Source: an uncultured Thiotrichaceae bacterium (GTDB taxonomy: Bacteria; Pseudomonadota; Gammaproteobacteria; Thiotrichales; Thiotrichaceae). Taken from it: 12,869 nt of DNA. A program made the translations under genes and the position numbers. The stretch lies in contig CALHTA010000319.1 of NCBI GenBank assembly GCA_938038645.1, positions 1 to 12,869 of the forward strand, given 5' to 3'. The notes under the pieces are model-generated. The model saw only the letters and a program-made list of their open reading frames with translations. It had not been told where the DNA came from and made no database searches. Of this stretch, positions 8,456 to 12,869 are shown piece after piece (position 1 is the stretch's first letter; every line of letters begins with the position of its first letter).

Positions 8456-9142
8456 TTACTTTTTCTTGCCGTTTTTCTGGCTAGAACTTGCTTGTTTTTG
8501 CTCGAGGTCAAAAACTTCGCCCTTATAGATCCAAACCTTCACACCAATCACACCATAAGTAGTGTTAGCTCTTGAAGTTGCATAATCAACATCAGCTCTT
8601 AGTGTATGAAGTGGAACACGACCTTCTCTGTACCATTCTGTACGAGCAATTTCCGCACCATTCAAACGACCTGCTACTGCAACCTTGATACCAAGAGCGC
8701 CAAGGCGCATTGCATTGCTTACGGCACGCTTCATAGCACGGCGGAACATAATACGACGTTCCAACTGATTTGCAATACTTTCTGCAACTAATTTCGCGTC
8801 AAGCTCAGGCTTGCGAATTTCTTCGATGTTAAGCTTTACGTTATTAGGATGAATATTCATCAACGTAGCTGTCTGTTGACGAAGCTTCTCAATATCAGCA
8901 CCCTTCTGACCAATAACTACACCAGGGCGAGCCGTATGAATCGTAATGAAAGCTGACTTTGCTGGACGCTCAATCTGAATACGACTGACAGATGCAGCAG
9001 CTAATTTCTTCTCTAAGAAAGTACGAACTTCTAAGTCCTTGTGAAGAAATGAAGCATATTCTTTACCTTCTGCGTACCACTTAGAACGCCAATCCTGTGA
9101 AATACCTAGGCGTATACCTGTTGGATTTACTTTTTGACCCAT
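8456..9142 (-). CDS. rpsC: 30S ribosomal protein S3
   Basis: S3 lines the mRNA entry tunnel and contributes to helicase activity of the ribosome. The protein has 228 residues (E. coli 233). [14 protein letters not shown] opens it; the KH domain shows [15 protein letters not shown] with the GxxG loop at 78-81. The C-terminal domain includes [20 protein letters not shown] and [16 protein letters not shown]. The tail after that motif is short, polar and lysine-rich. The ATG is 3 nt after the rplV stop, with its Shine-Dalgarno in the last codons of rplV. Confidence 0.99.
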   Translation of the reverse strand: MGQKVNPTGIRLGISQDWRSKWYAEGKEYASFLHKDLEVRTFLEKKLAAASVSRIQIERPAKSAFITIHTARPGVVIGQKGADIEKLRQQTATLMNIHPNNVKLNIEEIRKPELDAKLVAESIANQLERRIMFRRAMKRAVSNAMRLGALGIKVAVAGRLNGAEIARTEWYREGRVPLHTLRADVDYATSRANTTYGVIGVKVWIYKGEVFDLEQKQASSSQKNGKKK

Positions 9143-9145
9143 AAC

Positions 9146-9490
9146 TTAAACCCCTGTCCCGGCATCACCGACAACTAGCGTAATATGACTGGTGCGCTTC
9201 AAAATTCTATCTGCACGACCTTTGGCACGAGGCATGATCCGTTTCATAGTTGGACCCTGATCTACGTAAACCTTCGTAATTTTTAACTCATCGATATCAG
9301 CACCTTCATTGTGCTCTGCATTTGCAATTGCTGAGTTAAGAACTTTTTTCAAGATTGCAGCGCCCTTCTTCGGACTAAACTGCAACAGCTCAAGTGCCTT
9401 TTCAACTGGCATGCCGCGTACTTGATCGGCTACCAATCTACATTTCTGTGGCGAAATTCTTGCGAATTGTAATTTTGCTGAAACTTCCAT
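9146..9490 (-). CDS. rplV: 50S ribosomal protein L22
   Basis: L22 sends a beta-hairpin into the peptide exit tunnel, where it takes part in nascent-chain stalling and macrolide binding. It has 114 residues against 110 in E. coli. [16 protein letters not shown] (11-26) and [14 protein letters not shown] are typical, and the tunnel hairpin [12 protein letters not shown] (85-96) is normal. The protein ends with an extra glycine-rich tail (GDAGTGV); the codons of this tail contain the CAGGGG sequence that serves as ribosome-binding site for rpsC. It follows rpsS by 6 nt. Confidence 0.98.
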   Translation of the reverse strand: MEVSAKLQFARISPQKCRLVADQVRGMPVEKALELLQFSPKKGAAILKKVLNSAIANAEHNEGADIDELKITKVYVDQGPTMKRIMPRAKGRADRILKRTSHITLVVGDAGTGV

Positions 9491-9496
9491 TATTAA

Positions 9497-9769
9497 TTAC
9501 CTGGCCTTCTTATCAGCAACATGACCGCGGAATAAGCGAGTAGGTGAAAACTCACCTAGCTTATGCCCGACCATATTCTCGTTAATCAAAACTGGCACAT
9601 GTTGACGCCCGTTATGCACAGCAATAGTTAAACCAACCATTTCAGGCAATATCATGGAACGTCTTGACCATGTTTTAACTGGCTTACGATCGTTATTTTT
9701 AACGGCTGTAAGCACTTTTGTCATCAAATGATGATCGACAAATGGACCTTTCTTTAGAGAACGTGGCAC
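9497..9769 (-). CDS. rpsS: 30S ribosomal protein S19
   Basis: S19 forms a complex with S13 in the 30S head. The 90 residues begin [15 protein letters not shown], with [13 protein letters not shown] in the middle and the signature [10 protein letters not shown] (69-78) before FRGH. The start is a GTG at 9767-9769; AAGAGG within the last codons of rplB lies 8 nt upstream, and the N-terminus aligns exactly with other S19 proteins, so no later start is needed. Only 5 nt separate it from rplB. Confidence 0.98.
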   Translation of the reverse strand: MPRSLKKGPFVDHHLMTKVLTAVKNNDRKPVKTWSRRSMILPEMVGLTIAVHNGRQHVPVLINENMVGHKLGEFSPTRLFRGHVADKKAR

Positions 9770-9774
9770 GTCAA

Positions 9775-10602
9775 TTACCTCTTATTTCTGCGACGTACGA
9801 TTAACTTATCCGTACTTTTGTTCTTGCGAGTCTTGAAGCCCTTGGTAGGAGTTCCCCAAGGAGAAACAGGATGGCGACCACCTGATGTTTTACCTTCACC
9901 ACCACCATGTGGATGGTCGATAGGATTCATTGCCACACCGCGAACCGTTGGCCTAACACCCATGTGACGTTTAGCACCAGCCTTACCAAGCTTACGCAAA
10001 CCATGCTCTTGGTTGCCAACTTCACCGATTGTCGCACGACAAGCTGATAGCACTTTACGCATTTCACCGGAGCGTAAACGAAGCGTCGAATAACGACCCT
10101 CACGTGCCACTAACTGTACTGAAGTACCTGCGCTTCGTGCTATTTGAGCACCTTTGCCAGGCTTCATCTCTACACAGTGAATAACCGTACCAACTGGAAT
10201 GTTCTTAATCTGCATTGCGTTACCAGCAGAGATAACTGCAGAATCACCTGAGACAATATTTGCACCTGCAGAAACACCTCTTGGTGCAATTATATAGCGA
10301 CGCTCACCGTCGGCATACTTAAGCAATGCAATGTTTGCTGTGCGATTTGGATCATATTCCAAACGCTCTACGACCGCTGGAACACCATCTTTGTTACGTT
10401 TGAAATCGATAATACGATAGTGCTGCTTGTGCCCGCCACCAATATGACGAACCGTAATGCGGCCGTTATTGTTACGTCCGCCAGATTTGCTTTGACGCTC
10501 TAGAAGAGCCTTGTGTGGCTTTCCAGTATGTAACTCTTTATTAACAACTCTAACCTGATGACGACGACCAGGTGAAGTTGGCTTCATTTTTACTAATGCC
10601 AT
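9775..10602 (-). CDS. rplB: 50S ribosomal protein L2
   Basis: L2 is one of the most conserved ribosomal proteins; it is required for subunit association and supports the peptidyl-transferase centre. The 275 residues exceed E. coli by two. [15 protein letters not shown] (55-69), an SH3-like central part and the C-terminal [16 protein letters not shown] (222-237) are visible. H230 corresponds to E. coli H229, important for peptidyl transferase activity. The end RRRNKR is basic as usual. GGAGAGG at the end of rplW provides the ribosome-binding site, and 3 nt separate the genes. Confidence 0.99.
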   Translation of the reverse strand: MALVKMKPTSPGRRHQVRVVNKELHTGKPHKALLERQSKSGGRNNNGRITVRHIGGGHKQHYRIIDFKRNKDGVPAVVERLEYDPNRTANIALLKYADGERRYIIAPRGVSAGANIVSGDSAVISAGNAMQIKNIPVGTVIHCVEMKPGKGAQIARSAGTSVQLVAREGRYSTLRLRSGEMRKVLSACRATIGEVGNQEHGLRKLGKAGAKRHMGVRPTVRGVAMNPIDHPHGGGEGKTSGGRHPVSPWGTPTKGFKTRKNKSTDKLIVRRRNKR

Positions 10603-10605
10603 GAC

Positions 10606-10902
10606 TTATGCCTCTCCCTGAAGATCAATAGAACTGCCTTCAGCAAGTTTTACGTAGGCCTTCTTCCAGTCTTTACGCTTACCAGTTCGCTTACCAAAGT
10701 TTTTGGCTTTACCTTTAACTTTAACGGTACGAACATCTTCAACTTTAACTTCAAACAACTGCTCTACTGCTTTCTTAATTTCTAACTTAGAAGCATCAAC
10801 CGCCACTTTAAAAGCAGTACGATTTGCAGACTCTGAAATATTGACCGTCTTCTCAGTCACATGAGGACCGAATACGACTTGATAGATACGCTCTTGATTC
10901 AT
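10606..10902 (-). CDS. rplW: 50S ribosomal protein L23
   Basis: L23 lies at the tunnel exit and is the docking point for trigger factor and SRP. I place the start at the ATG at 10900-10902, giving 98 residues beginning [18 protein letters not shown], like Pseudomonas L23. The frame remains open to an upstream GTG three codons earlier, but the AGGAG ribosome-binding site is directly against that GTG and 8 nt from the ATG. The rplD stop overlaps this start as ATGA (4 nt). The motifs [16 protein letters not shown] and [12 protein letters not shown] are canonical. Confidence 0.98.
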   Translation of the reverse strand: MNQERIYQVVFGPHVTEKTVNISESANRTAFKVAVDASKLEIKKAVEQLFEVKVEDVRTVKVKGKAKNFGKRTGKRKDWKKAYVKLAEGSSIDLQGEA

Positions 10903-11501
10903 GATAACCACTCCTGAACTTTACCAATAGCTGCAGTAGTAATTAACACCTTCTCGTGACCTACTAAGCTCACAGGATTCAATGCAGAGACACCTAATGC
11001 CTCACAGTGTGGGATGTTGCGAGATGAAAGATAAACGTTCTTATCGTCATTATCAGTAACAATTAATACATCACTGCAATCTAACTGACTCAACTTAGAA
11101 ACCATTGACTTAGTTTTTGCATCTTCCATTGAGAAGTCATCAACAACAACCAAGCGCTCCTGACGTACCAACTCAGAAAAGATAGAGCGAATAGCCGCGC
11201 GATACATTTTCTTGTTTAGTTTCTTTGAGAAATCTCTTGGCTTAGCAGCGAATGTAACACCACCACTGCGCCAGATTGGACTTCTAGAAGTACCAGCACG
11301 AGCTCGGCCTGTACCTTTTTGACGCCAAGGCTTAATACCACCGCCACTGACCTCTGAACGTGTTTTTTGTGCTTTAGTCCCAGAACGGCCGCCTGCCATA
11401 TAGGCCACTACCGCTTGGTGAACCAGTGTTTCATTAAAGTCTTTAGCGAATACCGCCTCATCGACATTCAACGAACCACCATTGGTGATCTGTAATTCCA
11501 T
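10899..11501 (-). CDS. rplD: 50S ribosomal protein L4
   Basis: L4 inserts a long loop into the peptide tunnel. In E. coli and close relatives it is also the autogenous repressor of the S10 operon through leader attenuation and translation control. The protein has 200 residues (E. coli 201). The extended loop region contains [20 protein letters not shown] (58-77), the tunnel-tip sequence in which macrolide resistance changes occur; it appears wild type. The C-terminal globular part carries [21 protein letters not shown]. It follows rplC by 5 nt and overlaps rplW by 4 nt. Confidence 0.99.
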   Translation of the reverse strand: MELQITNGGSLNVDEAVFAKDFNETLVHQAVVAYMAGGRSGTKAQKTRSEVSGGGIKPWRQKGTGRARAGTSRSPIWRSGGVTFAAKPRDFSKKLNKKMYRAAIRSIFSELVRQERLVVVDDFSMEDAKTKSMVSKLSQLDCSDVLIVTDNDDKNVYLSSRNIPHCEALGVSALNPVSLVGHEKVLITTAAIGKVQEWLS

Positions 11502-11506
11502 CTTAA

Positions 11507-12136
11507 TTAACCCTTTATAGCCGGCTTAATGACAACGCTTGAACCGCGCGCACCAGGCACTGCGCCCTTTACCAGCAACAGATTTCTTTCTGCGTCAACT
11601 CTAACGACAGTAAGATTCTGTGTAGTATGGTTTACCGAGCCCATATGACCCGCCATTTTCTTACCTTTGAAGACACGACCAGGAGTTTGGTTTTGACCAA
11701 TCGAACCCGGAGTACGGTGATTGATAGAGTTACCATGAGTGGCATCTTTACCAGCAAAGTTATATCGCTTCAAAACACCTGCGAAACCTTTACCCTTAGA
11801 CACACCCGTGACATCAACTACCTGCCCTTCTTCAAATACATCTACCGATACACTTGAACCCAACTCGTAGTCGGCAGGATCGATGCGAACCTCACGACAA
11901 TTTGAACCGGCTTCAACTTTTGCTTTAGCATAGTGACCAGCGAGAGCCTTATTAACACGCGAGGCTTTCTTGGTTCCAGCTAACAACTGAACAGCATTAT
12001 AACCATCAGTTTCGATAGTTTTAACCTGAGATACACGGTTAGGCGTCACCTCAATTACTGTTACAGGAGTAGCAGCACCATCTTCACTAAAAACTCGGGT
12101 CATCCCAACTTTTTGACCCAGCAGACTGATTGCCAT
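11507..12136 (-). CDS. rplC: 50S ribosomal protein L3
   Basis: L3 starts 50S assembly and reaches toward the peptidyl-transferase centre with its central extension. It has 209 residues as in E. coli. [16 protein letters not shown] opens it and [19 protein letters not shown] is typical. Q150 in [20 protein letters not shown] (145-164) matches the glutamine methylated by PrmB in E. coli. GAGG at 12143-12146 lies 6 nt before the ATG. Unlike E. coli, the preceding rpsJ gene is 205 nt away, so rplC seems to be the first gene of its transcription unit. Confidence 0.99.
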   Translation of the reverse strand: MAISLLGQKVGMTRVFSEDGAATPVTVIEVTPNRVSQVKTIETDGYNAVQLLAGTKKASRVNKALAGHYAKAKVEAGSNCREVRIDPADYELGSSVSVDVFEEGQVVDVTGVSKGKGFAGVLKRYNFAGKDATHGNSINHRTPGSIGQNQTPGRVFKGKKMAGHMGSVNHTTQNLTVVRVDAERNLLLVKGAVPGARGSSVVIKPAIKG

Positions 12137-12142
12137 TTGGCA

Positions 12143-12172
12143 CCTCTCTTACAAGACAGCTCATTAAAGAGG
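12143..12172 (-). promoter_or_regulatory. rplC: rplC ribosome-binding site with a complementary upstream segment
   Basis: The rplC Shine-Dalgarno core AGAGG (12143-12147, read on the minus strand) is perfectly complementary to CCTCT at 12168-12172, 20 nt upstream in the mRNA. Pairing would hide the ribosome-binding site. An alternative, mutually exclusive hairpin joins AAGAC (12173-12177) to GTCTT (12152-12156), with an inner CTC/GAG pairing, and would free the ribosome-binding site. Five-base matches are weak evidence alone, so a translational switch is only suggested. Confidence 0.3.
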
Positions 12173-12198
12173 CGTCTTCTAAACATAAAAATCGTTGG

Positions 12199-12229
12199 AA
12201 AAAATTGGCCCGACCAGTGGTCGAGCCAA
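12199..12229 (-). terminator. Intrinsic terminator or attenuator between rpsJ and rplC
   Basis: Reading the minus strand, TTGGCTCGACC (12219-12229), a three-base loop ACT, and GGTCGGGCCAA (12205-12215) form an 11-bp stem with one G-U pair, followed at once by six T residues (12199-12204). This is the strongest terminator-shaped element in the window. On the plus strand the hairpin is not followed by a T-run, so it acts only in the direction of the genes. It could end the tuf-rpsJ transcript or act as a regulated attenuator before rplC. Confidence 0.8.
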
Positions 12230-12234
12230 GAAAG

Positions 12235-12331
12235 CGGTGAATTATGCCAGAACGTCCGAGAATAATAAACAATAAAATTCACATTTCTCTAGCACACATT
12301 CGAAACCTGAGTCAGACCATCTAACTCACCG
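12235..12331 (-). repeat. Long-range inverted repeat in the rpsJ-rplC leader
   Basis: CGGTGAGTTA (12322-12331, minus strand), beginning 10 nt after the rpsJ stop, is complementary to TAATTCACCG (12235-12244), ten pairs with one G-U. The 77 nt between contain a further GAGAA/TTCTC pairing. The structure would close directly before the terminator-like hairpin. This arrangement is reminiscent of a structured ribosomal-protein leader, but the fold is only derived by eye. Confidence 0.45.
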
Positions 12332-12341
12332 TTCAAACGTA

Positions 12342-12653
12342 TTAATTCAGCTTGATTTGCACATCCACACCAGCAGCCAAATCGAGCTTCATTAGCGCAT
12401 CGACTGTTCTCTCGGTAGGATCAACAATATCCATCAAACGCTTGTGCGTACGAATCTCATACTGATCACGAGCATCCTTATTTACATGCGGCGATGTTAA
12501 TACAGTAAAACGCTCTTTACGAGTCGGCAACGGAATCGGACCTTTTACTCGAGCACCGGTTCTCTTAGCAGTTTCAACAATCTCGCTAGCAGAACGATCA
12601 ATCAGCTTATGATCAAATGCTTTTAAACGAATACGGATTCTTTGATTAGACAT
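12342..12653 (-). CDS. rpsJ: 30S ribosomal protein S10 (NusE)
   Basis: S10 is a 30S head protein and, as NusE, joins NusB and NusG in transcription antitermination and transcription-translation coupling. The protein has 103 residues, as in E. coli. [16 protein letters not shown] (4-19), [20 protein letters not shown] (31-50) and HKRLMDI are diagnostic. Its ATG is only 5 nt after the tuf stop. The nearest Shine-Dalgarno-like bases are the GAG of the last tuf codon 8 nt upstream, a weak site that suggests coupling to tuf translation. A 205-nt gap with a terminator-like hairpin separates it from rplC, so it appears transcriptionally tied to tuf. Confidence 0.99.
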   Translation of the reverse strand: MSNQRIRIRLKAFDHKLIDRSASEIVETAKRTGARVKGPIPLPTRKERFTVLTSPHVNKDARDQYEIRTHKRLMDIVDPTERTVDALMKLDLAAGVDVQIKLN

Positions 12654-12658
12654 ATTTT

Positions 12659-12869
<211 letters not shown>

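Noticed and set aside
12241..12269. A sigma70-like promoter with -10 CATAAT (12241-12246) and -35 TTTATT (12264-12269) ahead of rplC
   Set aside because: The -10 is good (5 of 6) but the -35 is weak. The transcript would begin about five bases before the terminator hairpin, which makes little sense for an operon promoter, and the -10 overlaps an arm of the inverted repeat. Kept only as a possibility.

Overview
This window is a continuous, canonical ribosomal-protein cluster of the str/S10/spc/alpha type, read entirely from the minus strand. It starts with the 3' end of tuf (EF-Tu) at the right edge and ends in the 5' part of rpoA (RNA polymerase alpha) at the left edge. Gene order (right to left) is tuf', rpsJ, rplC, rplD, rplW, rplB, rpsS, rplV, rpsC, rplP, rpmC, rpsQ, rplN, rplX, rplE, rpsN, rpsH, rplF, rplR, rpsE, rpmD, rplO, secY, rpmJ, rpsM, rpsK, rpsD, rpoA'. 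Nothing is missing or inserted relative to the order known from gammaproteobacteria. Protein sequences (S4, S13, L30, L23 starting MNQER, L22, RpoA) resemble Pseudomonas-like and marine gammaproteobacteria more than enterics. Base composition is moderately AT-rich by eye. I infer a gammaproteobacterium, possibly of the Oceanospirillales/Cellvibrionales kind; the genus cannot be read from this window.

Layout. Region 12342-12869 is the tail of the str operon (tuf') with rpsJ attached only 5 nt downstream. Region 12137-12341 is the largest non-coding gap (205 nt). It lies between rpsJ and rplC and contains a long-range inverted repeat, a strong intrinsic-terminator-shaped hairpin and the rplC ribosome-binding site. 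Region 7560-12136 is the rest of the S10 operon (rplC to rpsQ), packed with gaps of 0-14 nt and two overlaps. After a 47-nt gap, 1953-7512 is the spc operon (rplN to rpmJ), including the translocon gene secY. A 128-nt gap (1825-1952) holds an intrinsic terminator followed by a plausible promoter. The alpha operon (rpsM, rpsK, rpsD, rpoA) fills 1-1824.

Functionally, the genes supply about half of the 30S and 50S proteins, the SecY channel, EF-Tu and the RNA polymerase alpha subunit, so that translation, secretion and transcription capacity are co-expressed. In the enteric model, L4, S8 and S4 act as autogenous repressors of the S10, spc and alpha operons. No previously undescribed system is evident. 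The parts worth a second look are regulatory: rpsJ appears to belong to the str transcript, with the terminator/leader-like element after rpsJ rather than before it, and a terminator-promoter pair marks the spc/alpha boundary.
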